DNA of 10,093 bases from Verrucomicrobiota bacterium. Lineage in GTDB: Bacteria > Verrucomicrobiota > Verrucomicrobiia > Verrucomicrobiales > DEV007. This document shows positions 1 through 7,093 of the stretch, in pieces. The stretch's first letter is position 1, and the number at the start of each line of letters is the position of its first letter. Under the pieces are notes generated by a model that saw nothing but the letters and a program-made list of their open reading frames with translations, did no database searches and had not been told where the DNA came from. The stretch lies in assembly GCA_027618625.1 (NCBI GenBank), contig JAQCER010000056.1:1-10093 (forward strand), in the 5' to 3' direction. The position numbers were made by a program, and so were the translations under genes.

Positions 1-1
1 G

Positions 2-115
2 GATGTGGCCGCTGCGATCGGCTCCCGGATTTTGGGCTTCAATGAAGCCGCTATACGGCGGTGGCATGACTCTCTCCGGAAATCAACACTTCCGGTGCTA
101 TTGTGGCCCGAGTGA
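2..115 (+). CDS. 3' end of an unidentified gene (partial)
   Basis: The second forward frame is open from the window edge to a TGA at 113-115 and reads as 37 plausible residues. They are mostly helical in character, with an Ala/Ile/Arg-rich stretch followed by a Trp-containing basic segment, and end in LLWPE. The shape faintly recalls the C-terminal helix of PurE-type mutases, but I cannot identify it. A competing minus-strand reading exists (ATG at 67 with a good ribosome site), so the assignment is uncertain. AT-rich DNA follows the stop, as expected for a gene boundary. Confidence 0.38.
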   Translation, partial: DVAAAIGSRILGFNEAAIRRWHDSLRKSTLPVLLWPE

Positions 116-343
116 TTCTTATGTAAAATTACAAATGTCTCGTAGAGAATCTGTTATGAAAAGAGTATCAGGCGCTGGTGCCGTGGCCAGTGGGTTAGTC
201 GCCCTCTGCGTTTTCGCTGGGATCGATCGCGGGGCAGTTGCCCCCCCTCCGGATGGTTGTTCAGGGCCGTCAGCCGGATGGGCGAGAGCAGCCATGGCGA
301 TGGCGCAACAGACCGGCAATCTAAGGCCGTCCTGACACAGCAA
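116..343. other. Leader region upstream of the signalling operon
   Basis: No convincing gene is present. The first 40 bases are AT-rich and could hold a promoter; TATGTAAAAT (120-129) is a passable -10 region. A short hairpin, GGGGC-AGTT-GCCCC, lies at 231-244. A small open frame at 156-335 begins MKRVSGAGAVASGLVALCVF, which resembles a signal peptide, but it degenerates into low-complexity sequence and has no clear ribosome site. The octamer CCGGATGG occurs twice (249-256 and 274-281). Confidence 0.3.
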
Positions 344-1993
344 ATGAATACTTCTCTGGGAAAGATCAAAACTCGATTGTTCCTCAGTGTTCACGGGCAG
401 TCATGGGAGTGTTCAGACGGTGACATTATAGGCAGGGAGGGAACGGTAGCTCTTGAGGTTTTTCGCGGTGCTGGCGTCCTTTCACGTCGTCACTTAGCCG
501 TGCGGCTTTTGAATGATGAATGGTTCGTTGAACTCTGTCCCACGGCGCGCAATTTGACTTGGATCAATGAGGAGGAAATGCTCCCAGGTCAACTGTATCC
601 ACTTGGACTTCAGAGCGTCATCACCGTTGAGGAAGTACAGTTTTCTTTGCTGGTTCAACAGGCGGACAAGTATCTGGGGGAGAACGTGGCTTCGAGCTGG
701 GCACCTCCGAGCGTTCGTTCTTTCGGATTTTCGGAGGATGTTTTTCCGCATTTTCATCCAGCAGAGGTTGATCCCAAATCCAATCCCAAACTGACAGGAG
801 ACACTCACGGAATTCTGAATGAGATGCCCGGATGTGTGATGGTCTTCGATGCGGAGGGGTATTGCATATGGAGCAACGCCACCGCGGCCGGGATGCTGGG
901 CGCTGATGAGCCGCCCGCAACGATCACTTCGTTCTGTCTGTCCTTCCATCGTGAAGACGAAATGTTCCTGAAGGATTGTCTCGGGAAACTGGAAGAGAGT
1001 ATCCCCAGGAACGCTACCGGTCTGCGAGTTGTCGACGCTTCATCAGGATCAGTGGTAGGAAGACTCTCCCTGTGGATGCTCCGCCGGGGAGGGCAGACGA
1101 TCATTTCTGCTGAAGCTGAGCCGGATGCCGAGCAAGCGCTTATCGGCTTGAGGCTTCTCAGTGCTACCTACCTTTGCCCCGAATTTCACGACTCTGATGT
1201 CACGGTCCGGTTTGAAACGATCGCCAGAAGTGGGCTCAAGATATTGCGCTGCGACGAAGTGTCGATCTGGCTCATTGATACCAAGGACTCCCTGGCAAAG
1301 CGCGCGACCACTGTTGCCATCGACGACCGAAGCATCGAACAGGGGAACAAGCTCCAGCCGGGGTTCTGTCCACTCTACTTTAATCGTCTGCTGGAAGATC
1401 CCCATGCTGCCTTCGAGAGTGCGGAGAGTTCAGTGATGCCTGTTCTGAAGGGGCTGGGGTTCACCGGCAGGGCGACGGGTGCCATTCTGAGCGTGCCTTT
1501 GTTTCAGGGCGGTGGACTGAGGGGAATCGTGGCGTTCGAATGGGATCAATGGAAAGGCAAGCTTTCCGAAGATGCCCGATTGAGTGCATTGTTAGTGGCA
1601 AGTCTGTGCCTGTCTGCGGCAGCTTCTACCTCTCATCATGCGGCGCTCAAACAATTGCGGATGCGGGAGGTACAGATGGCCAAAGAACTGGCAGACGCTG
1701 AGCACTATGTCCGACAGATACTGCCGCCACCGCTGGATGGCGAAATCGATGTGCGCTGGATGCTGAAGCCCTCCGCTCAGCTGGGTGGAGACGCTTTTGG
1801 TTATTACTGGATCGATGAGGATCGATTTGCAATTTACCTGCTAGACGTCGTAGGGCACGGCACCGGAGCGGCGCTGCTGTCGATTTCCGCCATGAATTCC
1901 GTCCGATTCTGCCAGGCGTCGATTTCGGCAACCCGGCAGCGGTACTGGCTGGTCTCAATCGGGCCTTTCAGATGGAAACGCAGAACGACATGA
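344..1993 (+). CDS. FHA-PAS-GAF-PP2C (SpoIIE/RsbU-type) phosphatase, N-terminal part, frame broken
   Basis: This is a sensor-regulated serine phosphatase expected to dephosphorylate STAS antagonists. An FHA domain covers residues ~10-105, with GRE at 30-32 and SRRH at 47-50 as phosphothreonine-binding signatures. A PAS-like domain (~155-235), a GAF domain (~285-425), a short coiled linker (~432-458) and the start of the PP2C/SpoIIE catalytic domain follow. Metal-site motifs seen are GGDAF (481-485) and DVVGHG (501-506). After MNSVR (517-521) the family-like sequence stops, and the frame runs 28 unrelated residues to a TGA. The true continuation, LPGVDFGNPA, resumes one frame over at 1909. I chose the ATG at 344 because the FHA strand begins just after it; a TTG at 257 would add 29 low-complexity residues. 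It heads a four-gene operon. Disrupted gene or sequencing error cannot be told apart here. Confidence 0.85.
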   Translation: MNTSLGKIKTRLFLSVHGQSWECSDGDIIGREGTVALEVFRGAGVLSRRHLAVRLLNDEWFVELCPTARNLTWINEEEMLPGQLYPLGLQSVITVEEVQFSLLVQQADKYLGENVASSWAPPSVRSFGFSEDVFPHFHPAEVDPKSNPKLTGDTHGILNEMPGCVMVFDAEGYCIWSNATAAGMLGADEPPATITSFCLSFHREDEMFLKDCLGKLEESIPRNATGLRVVDASSGSVVGRLSLWMLRRGGQTIISAEAEPDAEQALIGLRLLSATYLCPEFHDSDVTVRFETIARSGLKILRCDEVSIWLIDTKDSLAKRATTVAIDDRSIEQGNKLQPGFCPLYFNRLLEDPHAAFESAESSVMPVLKGLGFTGRATGAILSVPLFQGGGLRGIVAFEWDQWKGKLSEDARLSALLVASLCLSAAASTSHHAALKQLRMREVQMAKELADAEHYVRQILPPPLDGEIDVRWMLKPSAQLGGDAFGYYWIDEDRFAIYLLDVVGHGTGAALLSISAMNSVRFCQASISATRQRYWLVSIGPFRWKRRTT

Positions 1994-2400
1994 CCTTTAC
2001 CATCTGGTACGGGATCTATCAGCGATCGAACCGCCAGCTGCATTATGCCAGTGCTGGCCATCCTCCCGCCCTGATGCTCGATCCCAACCGCGCGAATCAT
2101 TGCGTGGAACTGAGTACGGATGGCTTGATCATCGGGCACATGGATGACTTTGAATACGAGAATGCAGTGGTGGCAGTGCCCCCTGGTGCCAAGCTCTATG
2201 TGCTCTCGGACGGTGCCTTCGAGATTGAGCGACCCGATGGTGCTCCGTGGCCGTACGAGCAATTCGTGGCCGCGGTCAGGTCGACTGGATCCATGGAAGA
2301 TGGGGAGGTGGAGTATCTTTACGAGCGGACACAGCAGGTAACGGAGGGCGCGGAACTGCAGGACGATTTTACAATGTTGCGTGTGCGATTTCCAGAATGA
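1972..2400 (+). CDS. C-terminal part of the same PP2C (SpoIIE-type) phosphatase
   Basis: This frame carries the second half of the SpoIIE/RsbU catalytic domain begun upstream. Counting from the ATG at 1972, ASAGHPPAL (26-34) matches the conserved GHPP strand, LSDGAFE (78-84) supplies the third metal-binding aspartate, and DDFTML (131-136) is the family's closing motif. Homologous sequence actually starts at 1909, so the ATG at 1972 is an internal methionine (ETQND...) and not a native start. If rejoined, the intact protein would be about 685 residues. Alone it lacks GGD and the DxxGHG motif and should be inactive. Its stop overlaps the next gene's start (ATGA, 2397-2400), so translational coupling to the kinase was probably intended. 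Confidence 0.82.
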   Translation: METQNDMTFTIWYGIYQRSNRQLHYASAGHPPALMLDPNRANHCVELSTDGLIIGHMDDFEYENAVVAVPPGAKLYVLSDGAFEIERPDGAPWPYEQFVAAVRSTGSMEDGEVEYLYERTQQVTEGAELQDDFTMLRVRFPE

Positions 2401-2864
2401 AACCCAACGATATTGCAAGAATAGACGACGAGGCGTTTCATTTCGAAATGACCGCAACCCAGAGTGAGCTTGAACGCTTCTATGACGAGTTCGAGCAGTC
2501 GACCGCCTGCCAGCGTATGCCTGCCGCCCACAGCCTGGCCGTGAAGCTGTCCTTTGATGAGCTTGTCTCCAACGTCATCAAGTTCGCGGGAGAAAAGGGT
2601 TTCCGGGTTATCCTTCATATACTTTTTAATCCGATTGAGGGGCTGAGAATTACCCTCAAGGACGATTCGCCCGTATTCGATCCATGGGGGGCCAAGCTTG
2701 CGCCGAATCTGGGCCACGAAACCGAGCACGATGACCTTGAAGCGGTCGCAATCGGTGGTCGTGGGCTGTTTATGGTGCGGCAAATGATGGACTCCGTGTC
2801 TCACAGTGTTGTGAATGGCTGGAACTGTAATACAATGACGAAGAGGGCTACCGCTCAATCCTAA
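2397..2864 (+). CDS. RsbW-like anti-sigma factor serine kinase (HATPase_c_2)
   Basis: A 155-residue GHKL-fold ATPase, the usual size for RsbW/SpoIIAB-type kinases, which phosphorylate STAS antagonists and sequester a sigma factor or other target. The N-box is DELVSN (54-59, with E55 and N59), the G1-like box is DDSPVFDP (89-96), and the glycine-rich G2 loop is GGRGLFMV (120-127). DDS replaces the common DDG. The ATG at 2397 overlaps the phosphatase stop as ATGA and fits the domain length; longer in-frame versions would run inside the phosphatase. The C-terminus NTMTKRATAQS resembles the usual final strand (xLTLTKR). An alternative ending in another frame is described under findings. The STAS gene downstream is its likely substrate. 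No sigma factor lies in the window. Confidence 0.88.
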   Translation: MKPNDIARIDDEAFHFEMTATQSELERFYDEFEQSTACQRMPAAHSLAVKLSFDELVSNVIKFAGEKGFRVILHILFNPIEGLRITLKDDSPVFDPWGAKLAPNLGHETEHDDLEAVAIGGRGLFMVRQMMDSVSHSVVNGWNCNTMTKRATAQS

Positions 2865-2896
2865 CCATCGGCCAAGGTCTTGAAACTCTGAGAATA

Positions 2897-3319
2897 ATGA
2901 ATCTAACATTAGAACAAATCGGTGATATTGACATCATAACCGTCGCAGGACGTCTCGCTTTCGATGCATCGTCTGAGTTCGATGCCAGCTTGCGCTCCGC
3001 GCTGAGCGAGTCTGCCCACAGCAAAGTGATTCTTGAAATTTCGAGTGTCAGTTTTGTCAGTAGTCCGGTGTTGCGCTCAATTCTCACTCTAGCAAAGCGC
3101 CTGAAGCGGCAGAAAGGAAGGTTGTTCCTTGTCGGCGCGACCGATGATGTTATGGAAGTTTTTCGCGTGAGCGGATTCATAAGCCTCGGGGTGTTTGAGC
3201 TCAGCGATCGTGATGGAGCGATTCATGCGCTCAATGAGGCTTCGTCAACATCTGCGGCTGGCGCTTCCGAAGCTTCGAGTCCATCATCCCTTCCCCCGTT
3301 TTCCTCTACCGATTCTTGA
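2897..3319 (+). CDS. STAS-domain anti-sigma factor antagonist (RsbV/SpoIIAA-like)
   Basis: A 140-residue protein with one STAS domain at about 1-112, followed by a Ser/Ala/Pro-rich tail (~115-140). In partner-switch systems such proteins are phosphorylated by the RsbW-like kinase, dephosphorylated by the PP2C, and bind the kinase when unphosphorylated. The motif VSFVSSPVLRSIL (51-63) aligns with the conserved phosphorylation loop (DSSGLG or SSAGLR in relatives); S55 or S56 is the candidate phosphosite. Pro-Val stands where a glycine is normal. It follows the kinase by 32 bases and precedes its own paralogue by 24, with strong sequence identity over the STAS domain (for example GRLAFDAS and LRSIL), indicating tandem duplication. 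No clear Shine-Dalgarno; the frame is open upstream to 2831. Confidence 0.88.
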   Translation: MNLTLEQIGDIDIITVAGRLAFDASSEFDASLRSALSESAHSKVILEISSVSFVSSPVLRSILTLAKRLKRQKGRLFLVGATDDVMEVFRVSGFISLGVFELSDRDGAIHALNEASSTSAAGASEASSPSSLPPFSSTDS

Positions 3320-3343
3320 TGATTCATTAATCCCTCGCTTAGA

Positions 3344-4843
3344 ATGAACTTTAAATTAGAACAGGTCGGCGCGATCGACATCATTTCAGTGGGAGGGCGG
3401 TTGGCCTTTGATGCCTCTGCCGAGTTTGAAGCAAACCTGCGCGAGGCAGTGAACGAAGCCGTGCGCAACAAGGTGATTCTCGATTTTGAAGGGGTCACTT
3501 TCATCAGCAGTCCGGTCTTGCGATCCATCCTGAGCCTGGCCAAGCGGCTCAGTCGGCATGGCAGCAAGTTATTCGTGACAGGTGCCAGCGAAGAAGTGAT
3601 CGACGTGTTCCGGGTAAGCGGATTTACCAAGCTGAGGGTATTCGAACTGGGAGACCGCGAGATGGCGATAAAGGCTCTGGAAAAGGTGCCCGATCCTTCG
3701 GGGCTGCGTGGGGTATCAAAACCGAAACCATCCGGATTTTCGATGCCAGCGTTACCTGCTGTTTCCCGGGATCCAGAATCTGACGAAGAGGCCGACGGGA
3801 GTTCCGATGCGGCAGCCAAAGCGAAGGCTCAGGCAGCCGCCAAGGCGCAGGCTGAGGCCGCCACTGCCGCAGCAGCAGCCGCCGCCAAGGCAAAAGCGGC
3901 CGCTGAAGCTGCCCGAGCGGAGGAGGAAGCGGCGCGAGCAGCTGCCGTTGCCGCCGCGAAAGCCGAGGAGGAGGCTAGGGTCAAAGCATCCGCAGAGGCC
4001 GCTCGAGCCGAGGAGGAAGCGAAGGCAAGAGCAGCTACTGCTGCTGCAGCGAAAGCCGAAGAAGAAGCCAAAGTGCAAGCCGCCAGAGCTGACGAAGAAG
4101 CGCGGGCAAAAGCGGCAGGTGAAGTTGCCCAAGCGGAGGAGGAAGCGGCGCGAGCAGCTGCCGTTGCCGCCGCGAAAGCCGAGGAGGAGGCTAGGGTCAA
4201 AGCATCCGCAGAGGCTGCTCGAGCTGAGGAGGAAGCGAAGGCAAGAGCAGCTACTGCTGCCGCGAAAGCCGAGGCAGAAGCCAGAGCCGTCGCTGAAGCG
4301 GCCCTAGCCGACGAGAAAGCACGGGCCAAGGTAGCAGCAGCTGCTGCGAAAGCCGAAGAAGAAGCGAAGGCGAATGCAGCCGCTGAAGCTGCAAGGATGA
4401 AGGCAGAAGGCGAAGCGAAAACGCGGACACCTGTAAATGATCTCATGAAGGACGGGGACAGCGGTGATGCGGGAGCGCCTCCGCCGCTTCCGGTTAACAT
4501 TGGTGAGAAACCACAATCGAAATCAGAACCAGAACATCAGCCCGAGCCCGTGTCCGGCGAAAAGGAAAAGGCTGTTGGGACTGGCGAAGAATCGAGTCAG
4601 GGGTTGGTCGGCTCGATTGTTTACGCCATTAAGTATTGGTTCGGAAGAGCTGGCGAACAGGACGACAAACCATCCGGAAAAAATAGTAAGGACAATCCCA
4701 ACGAGATTGTGCCCGCGCCGACGCCGCTGAAGAAGGATGAGATTCTCGATCAGATTCGCGACGCGGAACAGGGCGGTCTGGCTTTTCAGGTGAAAGAGGC
4801 TTTCGCATACTGGACGTCAAAGCTGTTCTCGAAAAAGAAATAA
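3344..4843 (+). CDS. STAS domain fused to long Ala/Glu-rich coiled coil with aromatic C-terminal module
   Basis: A 499-residue protein. Residues 1-113 form a STAS domain paralogous to the preceding gene, with the same SSPVLRSIL motif at 55-63 (candidate phosphosite S55/S56). A Pro/Ser/Gly linker (~115-155) leads to a long Ala/Glu/Lys/Arg region (~155-360) whose repeating KAEEEA and AARAEEEA pattern suggests a single helix or TolA-like coiled coil. A Pro/Glu/Ser linker (~362-420) follows. The C-terminus holds two short aromatic, amphipathic-looking segments, GSIVYAIKYWFG (423-434) and KEAFAYWTSKLF (484-495), and ends in KKK. There is no signal peptide, so it is presumably cytoplasmic. As last gene of the operon it is a likely second substrate of the kinase/phosphatase pair and a possible effector. 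The function of the coiled part is unknown. Confidence 0.85.
   Translation: MNFKLEQVGAIDIISVGGRLAFDASAEFEANLREAVNEAVRNKVILDFEGVTFISSPVLRSILSLAKRLSRHGSKLFVTGASEEVIDVFRVSGFTKLRVFELGDREMAIKALEKVPDPSGLRGVSKPKPSGFSMPALPAVSRDPESDEEADGSSDAAAKAKAQAAAKAQAEAATAAAAAAAKAKAAAEAARAEEEAARAAAVAAAKAEEEARVKASAEAARAEEEAKARAATAAAAKAEEEAKVQAARADEEARAKAAGEVAQAEEEAARAAAVAAAKAEEEARVKASAEAARAEEEAKARAATAAAKAEAEARAVAEAALADEKARAKVAAAAAKAEEEAKANAAAEAARMKAEGEAKTRTPVNDLMKDGDSGDAGAPPPLPVNIGEKPQSKSEPEHQPEPVSGEKEKAVGTGEESSQGLVGSIVYAIKYWFGRAGEQDDKPSGKNSKDNPNEIVPAPTPLKKDEILDQIRDAEQGGLAFQVKEAFAYWTSKLFSKKK
3902..4260 (+). repeat. 216-base internal duplication in the coiled-coil coding region
   Basis: Bases 3916-4044 recur at 4132-4260, an offset of exactly 216 bases (72 codons). 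The first 84 bases (3916-3999 and 4132-4215) are identical, and only two mismatches occur over 129 bases (4000/4216 and 4009/4225). Similarity decays but continues upstream, from 3902 against 4118. The period is a multiple of three, so the frame is kept. Such nucleotide identity, well beyond what the repetitive protein sequence requires, points to a recent duplication or gene conversion within the gene. Confidence 0.9.
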
Positions 4844-5008
4844 GCCGCGTTGCTGACTGGAAAGTGGGATCGGAGGATCGGATTGTTCCCTTTGCTCCTG
4901 GCGGATTTTCCGCTAGGGTCGACATTTCCGCAACCACTTGCTGCGAACCTACAGCGGCCCTGGCATCGGTTCATTTTTCGTTTTCAGCATTAGCATTCCT
5001 GAATCACC
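4844..5008. other. Intergenic gap between the signalling operon and the P450 gene
   Basis: A 165-base gap without a gene. It contains a weak inverted repeat, GCGGA-TTT-TCCGC (4901-4913), with no following T-run, so a terminator is not well supported. An AT-rich patch (about 4973-4992) just upstream of the P450 start might hold promoter elements, but no clear -35/-10 pair was found. Confidence 0.3.
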
Positions 5009-6223
5009 ATGACTCATCCCACAGGCGATCGTCCATCGCTTCCTCCATTCAGTCCATTCGCTCCAGGCTCCCACGATGATCCATATCCCGCATACCGGTG
5101 CTACCGTGAGCAGGATCCAGTGCATTGGGCCGGTCTGGCTGATCATAGCGGGCCAGGCGCATGGTATCTATTTTCGCACGCGGCAGTCATGAGCGCGCTG
5201 AAGAGTCACAGTCTGATCCAGACCCGAATGATTCGGGGTGCCGGCCCGCTGGGCGCAATGTTAGGCAAGTGGATGCTGTTTCGCGATCCGCCAGACCATA
5301 CCCGGCTGCGTTCGCTGGTCAGTAAGGCGTTCAGTCCGCAGATGGCGGAAAGACTTCGGCCAAAGATTCAGGAGACGACCGATTTTCTCCTCGATAGCGT
5401 TAAGGAAAAGGGGGAGATGGATCTTATGCTGCACTATGCGTCGCCACTGCCGCTGATCGTAATCGCCGAACTACTCGGAGTTCCTGCTGAAGATCGTGAG
5501 CGGTTGCGCCGCTGGACGATCGATATTGTGCCTGCCATCGATTTCAGCCCGAGCCGCGAGGCCCTGATGAAAGCGACACAAGGATGCAAGGAATTGATGG
5601 ACTACCTGCGTTCCATTATCATCGAACGTCGCAAGGGGCCGCCAAAGGAGGACCTCATCAGTGCACTCATTGAGGCCGAGGAACAGAACGACCGGTTGAA
5701 TGAGGAGGAGTTGATCTCAATGTGTGCGCTGCTCCTTGGTGCGGGCCACGAGACCACCGTTAATCTGATCGGAAATGGCAGCTATGCACTCCTGCGGCAT
5801 CCCGATCAACTTGCATTGCTGAGGGAAGTCCCGGAGTGTGTCGAAACCGCGGTGGAAGAACTCCTGCGATACGATAGCCCAGTGCAGATGGCATTTCGAG
5901 AGGTTGCTGAGCCAGTCGAAATCGGAGGCAAGTTGCTGCGCAAAGGCGAGCAGGTGATCAATTTGCTGGGATCCGCGAATCGTGATCCCGACGCCTATCC
6001 CGAACCTGATCGGCTGGATTTGCGGCGAACGGGGCCGCGACACGCTGCCTTCGGCATGGGAATTCACTTCTGCCTCGGTTCCCACCTCGCCCGTCTCGAA
6101 GCCCGGGCGGCGTTCCGTTCGCTGGCGGTGAAGATGCCGAACTTAGCGCTGCAACCCGTGCCGATCAAGCGCCGCGAGGGGACCAATTTTCGCGGGCTTG
6201 AGACCCTGCAAGTCAGTTTCTGA
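5009..6223 (+). CDS. Bacterial class I cytochrome P450
   Basis: A 404-residue soluble haem monooxygenase, normal length for bacterial P450s, with no membrane anchor. It would insert one oxygen atom into an organic substrate using electrons from a ferredoxin/ferredoxin reductase. Visible motifs are the I-helix GAGHETT (244-250) with the E248-T249 acid/alcohol pair, the K-helix ExxR as E284-L-L-R287, and the haem loop FGMGIHFCLG (348-357) with C355 as the axial thiolate ligand. FRDPPDHTRLR (91-101) is the typical C-helix region. The overall pattern resembles CYP107/CYP109-like families, but the substrate cannot be read from sequence. No redox partner is encoded nearby. It stands alone on the plus strand, 165 bases after the signalling operon, and converges with the dehydrogenase gene 18 bases away. 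The ATG at 5009 fits the N-terminal PFxPxxxxDPYPxY region; the ribosome site is weak. Confidence 0.95.
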   Translation: MTHPTGDRPSLPPFSPFAPGSHDDPYPAYRCYREQDPVHWAGLADHSGPGAWYLFSHAAVMSALKSHSLIQTRMIRGAGPLGAMLGKWMLFRDPPDHTRLRSLVSKAFSPQMAERLRPKIQETTDFLLDSVKEKGEMDLMLHYASPLPLIVIAELLGVPAEDRERLRRWTIDIVPAIDFSPSREALMKATQGCKELMDYLRSIIIERRKGPPKEDLISALIEAEEQNDRLNEEELISMCALLLGAGHETTVNLIGNGSYALLRHPDQLALLREVPECVETAVEELLRYDSPVQMAFREVAEPVEIGGKLLRKGEQVINLLGSANRDPDAYPEPDRLDLRRTGPRHAAFGMGIHFCLGSHLARLEARAAFRSLAVKMPNLALQPVPIKRREGTNFRGLETLQVSF

Positions 6224-6241
6224 ATCGACCGCTGACAGCTC

Positions 6242-6997
6242 CTACAACTGCGCTCCACCATCGAGCACGATCGCCTGCCCGGTGATGTAGCCAGTGCTGT
6301 CAGATGCGAGCCAGACGATCGCTTCGGCAACTTCTTCGGCGGTGCAGAATCGATTCATCGGTATATGGCGTTTGAGAATCGCCTCCACTTTGGGCCCCAT
6401 CGAGAGCAGCTTGTCGAGCAGCGCCGATTCTGTGTATCCCGGGCAAACCGCATTGATACGAATATTCAGCGCCGCGTATTCCAGCGCCGCCGCCTTGGTC
6501 ATGCCGACGACTGCAAATTTGCTCGCAGCGTAGCTGATATGATTCATCGATGCCTTGACCCCCGCCAGTGATGCCACATTGACGATACCGCCGTGGCCCT
6601 GCTTCGCCATCTGCTGAAGCGCATACTTCATGCCATAGAACACACCAGTTTGGTTGACCAGGATCACCCGGTCCCAGTCGCTCAGTTCAAAGTCGCCCGT
6701 TTTCTTCATTTGTCGCGGCCCAGTGCCCGCATTGTTGACCAGGATGTCGAGTTGGCCACATTCAGCTACCGTCCGATTCACCAGCTCCGCTACCTCTTCG
6801 TGGTTGGCTACATTGGCCTGCATGGCTAGCCCCTTGCCGCCTTGTTCTTCAATCGAGGTGACTGTCCGCTCCGCACCTGCGAGATCCATGTCGGAGGCGA
6901 CTACGGTGGCACCATGCCTTGCGAACAGTTTTGCAGTTGCTGCGCCGATGCCGGAGGCTGCGCCCGTGATGATGACGGTCTTGTTTTCTACTTGCAT
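6242..6997 (-). CDS. Classical short-chain dehydrogenase/reductase (SDR)
   Basis: A 251-residue NAD(P)-dependent oxidoreductase of classical SDR length. The Rossmann glycine motif is TGAASGIG (11-18). D36 at the end of the second strand (VVASD) favours NAD over NADP. NNAG lies at 88-91, and the catalytic tetrad is N115, S143, Y156 and K160 (YAASK). The C-terminus YITGQAIVLDGGAQL is typical. Many relatives act on hydroxy or keto groups of alcohols, acyl chains or steroids, so no substrate can be named. It is transcribed towards the P450, with an 18-base gap between stops, so co-regulation is not implied. It diverges from the GNAT gene across a 181-base spacer. The start at 6997 is fixed by the conserved N-terminal strand; upstream GAGCAAAGC is at best a weak ribosome site. 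Confidence 0.95.
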   Translation of the reverse strand: MQVENKTVIITGAASGIGAATAKLFARHGATVVASDMDLAGAERTVTSIEEQGGKGLAMQANVANHEEVAELVNRTVAECGQLDILVNNAGTGPRQMKKTGDFELSDWDRVILVNQTGVFYGMKYALQQMAKQGHGGIVNVASLAGVKASMNHISYAASKFAVVGMTKAAALEYAALNIRINAVCPGYTESALLDKLLSMGPKVEAILKRHIPMNRFCTAEEVAEAIVWLASDSTGYITGQAIVLDGGAQL

Positions 6998-7093
6998 GCT
7001 TTGCTCGAACTTTATTTTAAGGGTGGCACCTCACGATTCGCCGGGAATCACATCAGGTGGTTTTGAGTTTACATCATTGTCCCAATCGAAGAT

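Noticed and set aside
1..67. Minus-strand start (ATG at 67) with a good GGAG ribosome site, running off the window edge
   Set aside because: Only 22 codons are visible with no recognisable family. The competing plus-strand reading over the same bases looks slightly more protein-like, so I kept only that one at low confidence.
1900..1912. Programmed ribosomal frameshifting to make the full phosphatase
   Set aside because: No slippery heptamer, stop-adjacent shift site or downstream structure is evident around the junction; an indel is simpler.
1834..2457. 207-codon minus-strand open frame over the phosphatase 3' half
   Set aside because: It is antisense to clear SpoIIE and kinase motifs and shows no domain pattern of its own.
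3829..4500. Long minus-strand Ala/Ser-rich open frame opposite the coiled coil
   Set aside because: Antisense of GC-rich Ala/Glu codons automatically gives stop-free Ala/Ser/Phe sequence; low complexity and no start context.
4901..4913. Inverted repeat GCGGA-TTT-TCCGC as a terminator of the signalling operon
   Set aside because: Only five base pairs, a three-base loop and no T-run.
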